Part shown: positions 17,666 to 26,693 of the stretch, piece by piece
Position numbering within the stretch: the first letter of the stretch is position 1
Layout: each line of letters begins with the position of its first letter
Assembly (NCBI RefSeq): GCF_037974355.1
Contig: NZ_CP150235.1
Span: forward strand, 248,001 to 312,000
Origin: Paenibacillus sp. FSL R5-0517
GTDB taxonomy: Bacteria; Bacillota; Bacilli; Paenibacillales; Paenibacillaceae
Length of the DNA stretch: 64,000 nucleotides
Direction: 5' to 3'
The notes under the pieces: generated by a model
What the model saw: the letters and a program-made list of their open reading frames with translations, nothing else
Told to the model about the DNA's origin: nothing
The model's database searches: none
Made by a program: the position numbers and the translations under genes

Positions 17666-18562
17666 TCAGCCTTCCTTCTGGATCTTGGAAGGGTTGTTGA
17701 TTTTATAAGGAACCGGGTTACGAGTCAGCTTTTTCTTGATGATTTTGGCTTCAAACGTGATAACGTCTCCCACTTCGAGTTCTTGTTTCTTAACGGTGGC
17801 ACTGTGGCTCGACCAGGCTTCCCCAACGTCAATGACGTCTGGCTCCGTGATGGTAACTGCTTCATAGATGATGACTTCATCGTCATTGTCAGAGAAGTGA
17901 TTCGGCACAGTGGTGAATTCTTTGACAACGGCGCTCATCTTCACTTTGCCTTCTGGCAGATCAATCTTAACGGTCTTGGCCTTGCTCGCTGTTTTGGCTT
18001 TGGGTTTGGCTTCACCGGATGCCCCGGACTGAGGTCCAACATATGCTTCTACTAATCCATCCGGATCACCCTTCATCCCCGAGGAGAAATCATCGGTGTC
18101 CGTGTCGTCCGAATCATCCAGATTAGCCGGAATTTCATCCGGGTTATCCAGCGTATCTTCTGGAGTTGGCGTAACATCAGCAGAGACTGGTGCGATTGTA
18201 TCCGAAGTTGACGATTCTGTGCTGCGATCTGACCCCGCATTACTTACGCTTCTGGCGCTGTAACTGGACGCTTGCATTTCCTTTAGATACGACGGGTGAA
18301 TGCAATGTTTTTGTCCATTATCCAGTTGAATGACGGCTGCCATGTGATCGACATATCCAATGATGGTGCACGGCATATTTAATCCGTTTCCTTTATAATA
18401 GAACGTTTTGAGTTTGGTTGCTTTACCGGAAAGCAGGCCCCACTCCTGACATTTCTCAATCAGTTCATCTTCATTATCCAGCGTGATAAAATCCTGTGGT
18501 TCAATCATAAACGCGTATGTCATATGGAATTTCCGCCCTTCCAATCCATTCTTCATGTTCAT
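17666..18562 (-). CDS. Unknown protein with acidic linker, about 298 aa
   Basis: Not recognised. The first 90 residues look like a compact domain (AFMIEPQDFITLDNEDELIEKC ends in a helix; later YYKGNGLNMPCTIIGYVDHMAAVIQLDNGQKHCIHPSYLKEM). A Ser/Thr/Asp/Pro-rich low-complexity part of about 95 residues follows (DDSDDTDTDDFSSGMKGD), then a basic Lys/Ala stretch and a C-terminal beta-rich domain (IDLPEGKVKMSAVVKEFTTV to VGDVITFEAKIIKK). No signal peptide or membrane segment. The ATG at 18562 is provisional: TTG 18571 and ATG 18523 (after GGAAGGGCGG) are in frame. The two-domain build with a charged linker suggests a binding or scaffold role; nothing firmer can be said. Confidence 0.6.
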   Translation of the reverse strand: MNMKNGLEGRKFHMTYAFMIEPQDFITLDNEDELIEKCQEWGLLSGKATKLKTFYYKGNGLNMPCTIIGYVDHMAAVIQLDNGQKHCIHPSYLKEMQASSYSARSVSNAGSDRSTESSTSDTIAPVSADVTPTPEDTLDNPDEIPANLDDSDDTDTDDFSSGMKGDPDGLVEAYVGPQSGASGEAKPKAKTASKAKTVKIDLPEGKVKMSAVVKEFTTVPNHFSDNDDEVIIYEAVTITEPDVIDVGEAWSSHSATVKKQELEVGDVITFEAKIIKKKLTRNPVPYKINNPSKIQKEG

Positions 18563-18746
18563 CGTTTCCAAATTACAACCAGTGTATCACAAATGAGCAT
18601 TTTGCTTAAATCCAATCACTGAAATCTGTACCTCGGAGACGAAGATTATCTACGCCTGCTCACAGAGGCCTATGCTATAATTTGATCAGAATGTAAGGTG
18701 GGAAGGTATAGCCTTGATATACATATTTCGTGAAGGGAAGATCTGT

Positions 18747-19286
18747 ATGGATAAAAAGGTAAATCATCAAGCCGTATGGCTTGCTATAGGTGTTGCCCTG
18801 GGAGTCAGCATTGGTACGGCTACACAGCAACTTGGACTTGGGATTGCTTTTGGCTTGGCGCTTGGCATTGTCATTGGTTCGGTGGTTAGCAAACGTGCGG
18901 GTTCGGACCAGGAAGATATGCTCAGCGAACATGTTCGAGAATTGCACAAACCGGGTGATTGGCAAGAGGCCCTTCAACGCTCGCAGGATCATCCGGTGCT
19001 TATCCTGAAGCACAGCACAACGTGTCCGATAAGTGCGAGAGCGTACAGAGAATTTATCGCGTTTGTAGGCACCAATGCGTCAGATCCCAAACATCCCATG
19101 GATTACCGCATCGTCAAAGTGATTGAAAATCGCTCTTTGTCCCGCCATATTGCGGAAGAGACAGAGATTCACCATGAGTCACCACAGGTGCTTCTGCTCG
19201 ATCAGGGGCAAGTTGTTAAACATACATCCCATGGCAAAATCACGAAAAAGAGATTATTGCAGTGGGCACAGCATCCGTTTGGATAA
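18747..19286 (+). CDS. Membrane-anchored YtxJ-like bacillithiol redox protein
   Basis: A 179-residue protein in two parts. Residues 11-47 form glycine-rich hydrophobic segments (LAIGVALGVSIGTATQQLG, then AFGLALGIVIGSVV), probably two membrane helices. Residues 60-179 match the YtxJ family of thioredoxin-fold proteins linked to bacillithiol: HSTTCPIS carries the single active-site Cys (C93), followed by DYRIVKVIENRSLSRHIA and the SPQVLLLDQGQVV strand before the last helices. Stand-alone YtxJ is about 110 residues, so the membrane part is an addition. The ATG at 18747 follows GAAGGGA by about 8 nt; an in-frame upstream TTG is unlikely. A terminator follows. Confidence 0.75.
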   Translation: MDKKVNHQAVWLAIGVALGVSIGTATQQLGLGIAFGLALGIVIGSVVSKRAGSDQEDMLSEHVRELHKPGDWQEALQRSQDHPVLILKHSTTCPISARAYREFIAFVGTNASDPKHPMDYRIVKVIENRSLSRHIAEETEIHHESPQVLLLDQGQVVKHTSHGKITKKRLLQWAQHPFG

Positions 19287-19299
19287 ATAGATACCCTTC

Positions 19300-19349
19300 A
19301 AAGACCCGTTCTTTTCAGCCCATAGCTGAGAAGTGCGGGTCTTTTTTTA
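19300..19349 (+). terminator. Terminator after the ytxJ-like gene
   Basis: AAGACCCG pairs with CGGGTCTT, with an inner CTTTTCAGC/GCTGAGAAG stem, followed by seven T residues. Its T-run doubles as the first of three T-tract repeats ahead of the kdp genes. Confidence 0.85.
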
Positions 19350-19397
19350 CGCTTTTTTTACACCTGTGAAGGCAATTCTTTACCCCTTTTTTACAGC
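19341..19397 (+). promoter_or_regulatory. Three phased T-tract repeats, candidate KdpE sites
   Basis: CTTTTTTTACGC (19341), CTTTTTTTACAC (19352) and CTTTTTTACAGC (19386) are direct repeats whose TAC triplets are 11 and 33 nt apart, that is, on the same DNA face. They lie upstream of the kdp genes. As I recall, the E. coli KdpE site in the kdpFABC promoter contains a very similar T-tract followed by ACACC. No strong -35/-10 pair follows, as expected for an activator-dependent promoter. The first copy overlaps the upstream terminator's T-run, so part of the similarity could be chance. Confidence 0.45.
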
Positions 19398-19461
19398 GTT
19401 TCATATTACGATTTTACATGTAGCAGGTGCAGAGAACGGTAGAGAGAGGGAGGAAGGGCGC

Positions 19462-19548
19462 ATGGTGAATGATGCCACGATGATTGGATTGGTTGTGCTG
19501 CTGTTTGCGGTGTTTTGGGGATTTGTGAAATTCTGCGAAAAGGCTTGA
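19462..19548 (+). CDS. Small hydrophobic protein, 28 aa, upstream of kdpF
   Basis: A 28-residue ORF (MVNDATMIGLVVLLFAVFWG, then FVKFCEKA) with a single hydrophobic helix and a charged Cys-containing C-terminus. GGGAGGAAGGG lies about 5 nt before the ATG, a strong translation signal. It sits 20 nt ahead of kdpF in the same orientation. Similar short ORFs ending in a F/Y-V-K/R-F/G-C-E/D-K/R pattern occur next to kdp genes in other bacteria from memory, sometimes annotated only as hypothetical. It may be an accessory small subunit of the Kdp pump; no function is shown by sequence. Confidence 0.6.
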   Translation: MVNDATMIGLVVLLFAVFWGFVKFCEKA

Positions 19549-19568
19549 GGGTAGAGAGGGGGAGCAGA

Positions 19569-19646
19569 ATGATTGCCATCGGCATGATTGTACTCGCACT
19601 GGTGATTTATCTCGGTTATGTGCTGGTGAAGCCAGAGAAATTCTGA
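19569..19646 (+). CDS. kdpF: KdpF, small subunit of the K+-transporting ATPase
   Basis: A 25-residue single-helix peptide, MIAIGMIVLALVIYLGYVLV followed by KPEKF. The final K-P-E-K/R-F is the usual end of KdpF, the small hydrophobic subunit that stabilises the KdpFABC complex in the membrane. GGGGAGCAG precedes the ATG. It lies between the 28-aa ORF and kdpA, the normal place for kdpF. Confidence 0.9.
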   Translation: MIAIGMIVLALVIYLGYVLVKPEKF

Positions 19647-19704
19647 TGCTGACACTGTACGTAATGCGGAACAAGCGGACGTCGAATAGGGAGGAAATAC
19701 GAAT

Positions 19705-21384
19705 ATGGGTATCGGTGTAGTGCAAGTAGCGGTAACGCTGCTGATCATCCTGCTGTTGGTGAAGCCGGTGGGAAAATATGTAGTAAACGTGTTCGATGGA
19801 CAGCGAACGGGACTGGATCGGTTTTTTGGCCGGCCGGAGCGATTGCTCTATCGCGTGATGGGGGTACGGGAGAATGAGTCCATGGGGTGGAAAAAATATC
19901 TCACGGCCGTTCTCCTCTCCAACTTCGTAATGTTGATATTGATGTTTTTGGTACTGCGACTGCAAAAATATTTACCGCTCAATCCGGATGGGATTGACAA
20001 TATGCCAGCGGCGCAGGCATTTAATACAGCCGTTTCGTTCATGACCAATACGAACTGGCAGTCTTATACGGGCGAGAACGCCATGTCGTACCTGTCACAG
20101 ATGCTGGCCGTGACATTCCCGATGTTTACGTCGGCAGCGACGGGATTCGCGGTAGCCATTGCGTTCATTCGCGGGCTGGTAGGCCGCCGGGATGAACTGG
20201 GGAACTTTTACGTCGACCTTGTACGGTCGATTACACGTATTTTTTTACCGCTGAGCTTCATCGTGGCCTTGTTCCTCGTGTTCCAGGGTGTGCCTCAGAC
20301 GCTCGCGGGAGCGGTGAACGCAACAACGCTTGAAGGCGCGCAGCAGACGATCACACGTGGACTGGTCGCCTCACTGGAGTCGATCAAACACATTGGCACC
20401 AACGGTGGTGGCTGGTTTGGAACCAATGCTGCACATCCATTCGAGAATCCAACGGCTCTGAGCAATCTGGTGCATATCGTCTGTATGATGCTGCTGCCAA
20501 CGGCACTGGTATACGCCTTTGGCTTGATGGTCAATAACCGGAAGCAGGGTTGGGCCTTGTTCGCAGCGATGAGTTTTCTTTTCCTTGTGATGCTGACCAC
20601 GGTATTTGTCTCGGAATATCGCGGTGTACCTGCGCTGGATGCAACGGGTCTGCAGGGCAATATGGAAGGCAAAGAGGTCAGGTTCGGCATACCCGAGTCT
20701 GCTTTATTTACGGCAGTAACGACAGCGGCTACTACAGGTTCAGTCAACAATATGCACGAATCGCTCACTCCACTTGGAGGCATGGTATCGCTGGCCCAGA
20801 TGATGCTCAATAACGTGTTTGGCGGTAAAGGGGTAGGGCTAATCAACGGACTGTTGTATGTGATTCTGGCTGTGTTTATCTGTGGATTGATGGTGGGGCG
20901 TACACCGGAGTTCCTGGGCAAAAAAATCGAGGGCAAAGAAGTGAAGCTCGCATCCATCGCCTTGCTCATTCATCCTTTGATTATTCTTGCGCCAACGGCA
21001 ATCGCGCTTATGCGGCCTGAAGCCATTGTGTCCATCTCGAACGGGGGCATGCATGGCCTGACCGAAGTTCTCTATGCTTTTGCCTCGGGTGCAGCCAATA
21101 ATGGATCGGCCTTTGCCGGACTGAATGCCAATACAGACTTTTACAACATCGCGATTGGTATCGTTATGCTGCTGGGAAGGTACGTTTCCATGATCGCCAT
21201 GCTCGCTATTGCCGGTTCGCTTGCCACCAAACGAGTTGTACCGGTAACCACAGGTACATTGCGGACACACACACCTCTCTTTGCGGGCATTCTGGTCATG
21301 ATGATTGTTGTTGTCGGCGCACTCACGTTCTTTCCGTCGCTTGCCCTTGGACCGATTGCAGAGCATCTGGCGATGATTCAATGA
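19705..21384 (+). CDS. kdpA: KdpA, K+-binding and translocating subunit
   Basis: Membrane subunit of the high-affinity K+ pump, 559 residues, usual length for the family, with about ten hydrophobic segments. The selectivity-filter-like repeats of the superfamily are seen as TNTNWQSYTGEN near residue 115, TNGGGWFGTNAAHPFENP near residue 235, TTGSVNNMHESLTPLGG near residue 345 and ASGAANNGSAFAGL near residue 460. K+ enters here and is driven through the complex by KdpB. GGGAGGAAAT lies upstream of the ATG at 19705. It is in line with kdpF and kdpB in one operon. Confidence 0.97.
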   Translation: MGIGVVQVAVTLLIILLLVKPVGKYVVNVFDGQRTGLDRFFGRPERLLYRVMGVRENESMGWKKYLTAVLLSNFVMLILMFLVLRLQKYLPLNPDGIDNMPAAQAFNTAVSFMTNTNWQSYTGENAMSYLSQMLAVTFPMFTSAATGFAVAIAFIRGLVGRRDELGNFYVDLVRSITRIFLPLSFIVALFLVFQGVPQTLAGAVNATTLEGAQQTITRGLVASLESIKHIGTNGGGWFGTNAAHPFENPTALSNLVHIVCMMLLPTALVYAFGLMVNNRKQGWALFAAMSFLFLVMLTTVFVSEYRGVPALDATGLQGNMEGKEVRFGIPESALFTAVTTAATTGSVNNMHESLTPLGGMVSLAQMMLNNVFGGKGVGLINGLLYVILAVFICGLMVGRTPEFLGKKIEGKEVKLASIALLIHPLIILAPTAIALMRPEAIVSISNGGMHGLTEVLYAFASGAANNGSAFAGLNANTDFYNIAIGIVMLLGRYVSMIAMLAIAGSLATKRVVPVTTGTLRTHTPLFAGILVMMIVVVGALTFFPSLALGPIAEHLAMIQ

Positions 21385-21451
21385 GGGATATGACAGAGGG
21401 ATTACAGCGGAATTGGTGTAAGGACGTAACGTATGGAGGTGGCAATGCACG

Positions 21452-23593
21452 ATGAATGCAGTCGAACGAAAGAAGGAGCAGAAGATGCAACACATGGATA
21501 CAGAAATGCTTAGATCGAAGGGCAATGAGCCGGATAACAATCGCGGTCATATTCAACGTGATCCCGGATCGAAACGGTCGCTAAGCAAGGATATGATACT
21601 TCAGGCTTCACGGGATGCGTTCAAGAAGCTTAATCCAGTGGTCATGATCAAAAATCCGGTCATGTTCATTGTGGAGGTTGGCACGTTCATCACGCTCTTA
21701 TTGTGTATCAATCCGGATCTCTTCACCGCATCCGAGGCGGGGCGCGGGTACAACATCGCCGTGTTTTTCATTTTGCTGTTCACGCTGCTGTTTGCCAACT
21801 TCGCGGAGGCACTAGCTGAAGGTAGAGGTAAAGCCCAGGCGGATACGTTACGCAAGACGAAGTCGGACACCATGGCCAATCTGGTACAGAAGGATGGAGC
21901 CATCCGACACGTGTCTTCGACCCAATTGAAAAAAGGCGATATGGTACGTGTGGAATCTGGTGAACTAATCCCGACGGACGGTGAGATTATAGAGGGCTTG
22001 GCCTCCATTGATGAATCGGCTATTACGGGAGAATCTGCCCCGGTCATCAAGGAAGCGGGAGGCGATTTTTCATCGGTTACCGGAGGTACACGTGTCGTAT
22101 CGGATTACATCGTCATGCGTGTTCAGACCGATCCGGGGGAGTCATTCCTTGACCGGATGATCTCTCTGGTTGAGGGTGCACAGCGCCAGAAAACACCTAA
22201 TGAAATCGCGCTGACAACCCTGCTCGCCGTATTAACCCTGAACTTTCTGATCGTTATTCTGACAATGGTTCCGATGGCGAATTACTTGGGTATTCGACTG
22301 GATATGGCGACCCTGATCGCACTGCTCGTCTGCCTGATCCCAACCACCATTGGTGGGTTACTGTCTGCCATTGGTATTGCCGGGATGGACCGTGTGACGC
22401 AGTTCAATGTGCTCGCCATGTCGGGTAAAGCGGTGGAAGCGGCAGGGGATATCGACACGTTGATTCTGGACAAAACAGGAACGATCACCTACGGCAACCG
22501 CATGGCATCTGAGTTTATTCCCGTTCAGGGCATTACTTCGTCAGAGATGACGCAAGCTGCTTTACAGGCCTCTGTGCGAGATGAGACCCCGGAAGGGCGT
22601 TCTGTTGTAGAACTGGCAGGCAGACAAGGCCAGAGCTGGCCGGAGACGGAGTATGCACACGCGGAAAATGTGGAATTTACGGCAGAGACCCGGATGTCCG
22701 GTCTCAATCTGAGTAGCGGAATGAAGATACGCAAAGGCGCGGTAGATGCGATCAAAAGATATATCGCTTCCGAAGGAGGCCGTATACCGGGGGATCTGGA
22801 TGAGATCGCAAATCGAATTGCAAAGGCCGGAGGTACGCCGCTTGCTGTAGCCATCGATGATCGCATCTATGGTGTGATCTATCTGAAAGACACTGTGAAG
22901 CCAGGGCTGAAAGAGAAGTTCGCTGAGATGCGCGCCATGGGCATCAAGACCATTATGTGTACAGGAGACAATCCGTTAACCGCAGCGACCATCGCCCTGG
23001 AAGCGGGTGTGGATGATTTTATTGCCGAAGCGAAGCCCGAGGATAAGATTGCGGCGATCAAAAAAGAGCAGCATGAGGGCAAACTCGTCGCCATGACCGG
23101 CGACGGTACGAACGATGCTCCTGCTCTGGCGCAGGCCGATGTGGGCCTGGCGATGAATTCGGGCACCATGGCGGCCAAGGAAGCGGCTAACATGATTGAC
23201 CTGGATTCCGACCCGACCAAGCTATTGTCGGTCGTCTCCATTGGCAAGCAGCTGCTGATTACACGCGGTGCACTTACAACCTTTTCGATATCCAATGATA
23301 TCGCGAAATATTTTGCCATCATCCCAGCCATGTTTATTCTCGCCATGCCGCAGCTTCAGGCGTTAAATATTATGAATCTGGCTTCACCGCAGTCCGCAAT
23401 CCTGTCGGCGCTCATCTTCAACGCCATTATCATCCCGCTACTCATTCCTATCGCAATGAAAGGGGTCAAGTATCGGGCAATGTCAGCCGAACGGCTGCTT
23501 GGGCGCAATGTGTTCATCTATGGTGTAGGTGGTGTAATTGTCCCTTTTATCGGCATTAAGCTCATTGATATGGTTCTGTCGGGGATTCTTTGA
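21452..23593 (+). CDS. kdpB: KdpB, P-type ATPase subunit
   Basis: Catalytic subunit of the K+ pump, 713 residues. Seen: TGES phosphatase motif (AITGESAPV, near residue 195), the phosphorylation site DKTGT with D340, [11 protein letters not shown] near residue 510, and [18 protein letters not shown] near residue 550. The N-terminus carries about 25 extra polar residues before the usual start of homology. TGGAGGTGG lies upstream; spacing to the ATG at 21452 is about 11 nt. An out-of-frame ATG at 21444 lies between. It follows kdpA by 67 nt. Confidence 0.97.
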   Translation: MNAVERKKEQKMQHMDTEMLRSKGNEPDNNRGHIQRDPGSKRSLSKDMILQASRDAFKKLNPVVMIKNPVMFIVEVGTFITLLLCINPDLFTASEAGRGYNIAVFFILLFTLLFANFAEALAEGRGKAQADTLRKTKSDTMANLVQKDGAIRHVSSTQLKKGDMVRVESGELIPTDGEIIEGLASIDESAITGESAPVIKEAGGDFSSVTGGTRVVSDYIVMRVQTDPGESFLDRMISLVEGAQRQKTPNEIALTTLLAVLTLNFLIVILTMVPMANYLGIRLDMATLIALLVCLIPTTIGGLLSAIGIAGMDRVTQFNVLAMSGKAVEAAGDIDTLILDKTGTITYGNRMASEFIPVQGITSSEMTQAALQASVRDETPEGRSVVELAGRQGQSWPETEYAHAENVEFTAETRMSGLNLSSGMKIRKGAVDAIKRYIASEGGRIPGDLDEIANRIAKAGGTPLAVAIDDRIYGVIYLKDTVKPGLKEKFAEMRAMGIKTIMCTGDNPLTAATIALEAGVDDFIAEAKPEDKIAAIKKEQHEGKLVAMTGDGTNDAPALAQADVGLAMNSGTMAAKEAANMIDLDSDPTKLLSVVSIGKQLLITRGALTTFSISNDIAKYFAIIPAMFILAMPQLQALNIMNLASPQSAILSALIFNAIIIPLLIPIAMKGVKYRAMSAERLLGRNVFIYGVGGVIVPFIGIKLIDMVLSGIL

Positions 23594-23696
23594 GAAACGA
23601 TGTGATCTCGCATTGAAACTTTGAACTAAAGCTTGATACACCGCAATGTTTAGCGAAATTGTCCTTTTATCCTAATGAATTCAGGAAGTGATCTGT

Positions 23697-24257
23697 ATGA
23701 ACATGTTCTTACATGCCTTACGGCTATCCGTCGTGCTGATGCTGATCTGCGGTCTAATCTACCCGCTTGTAACGACTGGCGTAGCCCAACTTCTCTTCCC
23801 TGCGCAGGCGAATGGCAGTCTGATTACGCAAAATGAGAAAATTATCGGCTCGTCACTGCTGGCGCAGGAAATCCAATCGCCGGGGCTGTTCCAGCCCCGG
23901 GCATCAAATGCCGGTTATGACCCAACGGCTTCAGCCGGTTCGAATCGTGCCGTAGCTTCGGATGAGTATATCAGTGAGATGAAGGAAAAGATGGCTCAGC
24001 TCCAGCAGGAGAACCCGGGATTGCAGCAAATCCCTGCTGATCTCGTGACAGGTTCAGGTTCGGGACTTGACCCGGATCTCTCTCCCGAAGCCGCTGAGGC
24101 ACAGATCCCGCGTATTAGCGAAGCTACTGGGCTTAGTGAACAGCAGCTTGTGCAACTTGTACATGAGTATACGGAAGGTCGTCAGATGGGTATATTCGGG
24201 GAACCGCGTGTGAATGTAACAGCTCTGAATCTGGCACTGACAGCTGAACTGAACTAA
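23697..24257 (+). CDS. kdpC: KdpC, K+-ATPase accessory subunit
   Basis: A 186-residue subunit with one N-terminal membrane helix (LHALRLSVVLMLICGLIYPL) and an extracytoplasmic domain. Typical features: LLAQEIQSPGLFQPRASNAGYDPTASAGSN split across residues 50-85 and a C-terminal LVQLVHEYTEGRQMGIFGEPRVNVTALN region. KdpC stabilises the complex and raises K+ affinity. The ATG at 23697 is preferred to a GTG at 23688 because CAGGAAGTG lies 7 nt before it. About 100 nt separate it from kdpB. Confidence 0.95.
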   Translation: MNMFLHALRLSVVLMLICGLIYPLVTTGVAQLLFPAQANGSLITQNEKIIGSSLLAQEIQSPGLFQPRASNAGYDPTASAGSNRAVASDEYISEMKEKMAQLQQENPGLQQIPADLVTGSGSGLDPDLSPEAAEAQIPRISEATGLSEQQLVQLVHEYTEGRQMGIFGEPRVNVTALNLALTAELN

Positions 24258-24271
24258 CGAGTTAACATATT

Positions 24272-24315
24272 AGCCTGCTCACGACATATCGTGAGGGGCT
24301 TTCTCCGTTTTTTTT
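24272..24315 (+). terminator. Terminator or attenuator between kdpC and the kdpD-like genes
   Basis: AGCCTGCTCACGA pairs with TCGTGAGGGGCT with one bulge around a short CATA loop, followed 7 nt later by eight T residues. It may lower the amount of regulator transcript relative to pump transcript. Confidence 0.6.
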
Positions 24316-24349
24316 AATCCTATTATAAAGGGAAGGGGAAGAGAGACGG

Positions 24350-26689
24350 ATGGAAGACAGCTTCAAGCGCAAGTCACCGGAAGAGATGCTGAAGATGATT
24401 AAGAAGCTGCAGCAGGGTACGCTCAAAATCTACATCGGACCCGTCAGTGGATCGGGCAAAACGTATCACATGTTACGTGAAGGAAATGCGTTGCGCGAGC
24501 AGGGCATTGATGTGGTCATCTGTGCCGTATCAACGATGCGCAGACCGGAAACGGTAGAGCAGCTTGGCGCACTCGAACGAATTCCAAGCATTCACTGGTT
24601 GCGCCAGAGTGATGATGCAGAGATGAAGGATCTGAACCTGGATGCACTGTTGGTGCGTAATCCTGAGGTTGTGCTGGTAGATGGTTTGGCACATCACAAC
24701 CGGGAAGGCGCCCGGCATGCTACCCGGCTGGAGGACATTCAGTTTTTGCTCCGACACAATATCAGTGTCATGACAACGGTGAATGTGTATGAGCTGGAAG
24801 GGTATACCGAGCTGGCACGGCAGCTCACAGGTATCGCAGCAGAACATACCGTACCCGCGGATACACTGGAACTTGCGGATGAGGTCAAGCTGATTGACGT
24901 CACGCCGGAAACCATACTGAGCCGTCTGGCAGAAGGTCATTTGAAGGGGCATGAGGGAGAAGCTGTATTTCGCCAAGGCAATCTGGGTATTCTGCGCGAA
25001 CTGGCCCTGAGACTGGTTGCAGAAGGGGTGAATGAATCCCTGCGTGAGCATCGGGAGGAGATGGGAATTACCGTCACAACAGGCATTCTGGAACGGATTC
25101 TGGTGTCCACGCAATATCATTGGAACGGCTCCATCTATATCCGGCGTGGGCAACAGATTGCCAAACGGCTGAATGGTGATCTGTCCGCGGTGGTTTTTCG
25201 GAATATGAAGCAGCCATTAACCAAGGAGGCAATCGTATTTCGGCGCAATATGATCAAGCTGGTGGAGAAGTTTGGCGGCCATATGGAGGAGTTGTCTATA
25301 TTACACCGTCGCAACATCCCATCTACGCTGGCGCGTTACGCAATGGAGCACCAGATTACCCGGATTGTGATGGGACATTCCCGGCATACGCGCTGGCAGG
25401 AATTGTGGCAAGGGTCCGTTGTTAACTCACTGCTACGCAGATTACGTGGTGTGGATCTGTTTCTGGTTGCTGATCGAGCGGCCCGGGAGGGTGAACGTGT
25501 GGTCCCGGCCAAAGTAAACGAAGTGGAGTCACTGACATATCGCAGACTAAGTGAGCAGGAAATGAAGGAACAGATTGGCCAGATTCAGCGCGGCACATTC
25601 AAAATATATATTGGAGCCGCACCAGGTGTAGGCAAAACCTACATGATGCTGCGGGAAGGCAATGATTTGCTCCGTAAGGGCATCGATGTGCAAATCGGTT
25701 TGCTGGAGACACATGGACGGGCAGAAACCGTGGAGCAGATAGGTCATTTATCTGTGATCCCCCGCGTGCAGCGAGTTTATCAGGAGGCTCGGCTGGAAGA
25801 GATGGACACGGAGAGAATTCTGCGTCTTTGTCCGGAAGTGGTGCTTGTGGATGAACTGGCGCATACGAATGTGCCCGGAAGTGTCCGGCAAAAGCGTTAT
25901 GAAGATGTCCTTATCCTGCTGAATGCAGGCATCTCAGTGATTACCACAATGAATGTACAGCATCTCGAAAGTCTGAATGATGCCGTTGAACATATTACCG
26001 GTGTTCGTGTCCGCGAGACCGTACCCGATCGGATCATTCAGATGGCGGATGAGGTGCAGCTGATTGATGTGGCGCCCCAGGCCTTGCGGCAGCGCATGAG
26101 GGAGGGTAAAATCTATGCAACTGCCAAGGTCGAGCAAGCTCTTGCGAATTTCTTCAAAATCGGTAATCTGATTGCCTTGCGTGAACTTGCCCTGCGCGAA
26201 CTGGCGGATGACGTGGATGAAAGGCTTGAAGCACAACAGGCCAAATTCACACTTCGAGGACCTTGGCGCAGACAGGAAGCGGTCTTTGTATGTGTAAGCA
26301 GTGATCGTCATGCCGAGCGGCTAATTCGGCGTGGATTCCGCATGGCTTATCGTCTAAAAGCCATCTGGCACGTACATCATATCCACATCGGTGAATCCAT
26401 GAGTGCCGAAGTGAAGTGCCATCTGGACGCGTTGGAGCAACTGACGATTCGGCTTGGCGGTCAATTTCATATCCATCACAGTCCAAGGTTGCGCGAAGTA
26501 CCTGAGATTTTGGCAAGAAAGGCATCGGAGGCGAGAGCAACCCAGTTGGTGGTCGGGCAGGCAAGACGGGTGTGGTGGCTGAATGGCTACCGCGGCTCAG
26601 GTTCGGTGGTCAACCGACTTGTACGGTTGTCGCGGCATCTGGATGTATTAATCGTTGCAGATTACGATGAGGAACGGAGCGGGATGTGA
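24350..26689 (+). CDS. Tandem double KdpD sensor/Usp protein
   Basis: A 779-residue soluble protein made of two similar halves, each a KdpD N-terminal sensor domain followed by a universal-stress-protein (Usp) domain. Unit 1 has the P-loop GPVSGSGKT (30-38) and VLVDGLAHHN, where the Glu after D111 of Walker B is Gly; unit 2 keeps the standard GAAPGVGKT (422-430) and VLVDELAHTN (D501-E502). Usp parts run about 240-385 and 635-775. It has no membrane, HisKA or ATPase domain; these are in the next gene, 4 nt downstream. In most bacteria KdpD is one chain of about 900 residues. The pair presumably acts as a split KdpD. The gene follows kdpC on the same strand. Confidence 0.85.
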   Translation: MEDSFKRKSPEEMLKMIKKLQQGTLKIYIGPVSGSGKTYHMLREGNALREQGIDVVICAVSTMRRPETVEQLGALERIPSIHWLRQSDDAEMKDLNLDALLVRNPEVVLVDGLAHHNREGARHATRLEDIQFLLRHNISVMTTVNVYELEGYTELARQLTGIAAEHTVPADTLELADEVKLIDVTPETILSRLAEGHLKGHEGEAVFRQGNLGILRELALRLVAEGVNESLREHREEMGITVTTGILERILVSTQYHWNGSIYIRRGQQIAKRLNGDLSAVVFRNMKQPLTKEAIVFRRNMIKLVEKFGGHMEELSILHRRNIPSTLARYAMEHQITRIVMGHSRHTRWQELWQGSVVNSLLRRLRGVDLFLVADRAAREGERVVPAKVNEVESLTYRRLSEQEMKEQIGQIQRGTFKIYIGAAPGVGKTYMMLREGNDLLRKGIDVQIGLLETHGRAETVEQIGHLSVIPRVQRVYQEARLEEMDTERILRLCPEVVLVDELAHTNVPGSVRQKRYEDVLILLNAGISVITTMNVQHLESLNDAVEHITGVRVRETVPDRIIQMADEVQLIDVAPQALRQRMREGKIYATAKVEQALANFFKIGNLIALRELALRELADDVDERLEAQQAKFTLRGPWRRQEAVFVCVSSDRHAERLIRRGFRMAYRLKAIWHVHHIHIGESMSAEVKCHLDALEQLTIRLGGQFHIHHSPRLREVPEILARKASEARATQLVVGQARRVWWLNGYRGSGSVVNRLVRLSRHLDVLIVADYDEERSGM

Positions 26690-26693
26690 ATAG

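Noticed and set aside
19300..19461. Search for a c-di-AMP (ydaO-type) or other riboswitch before the kdp genes
   Set aside because: The leader is only about 110 nt and lacks the conserved ydaO motifs; only phased T-tract repeats were seen.
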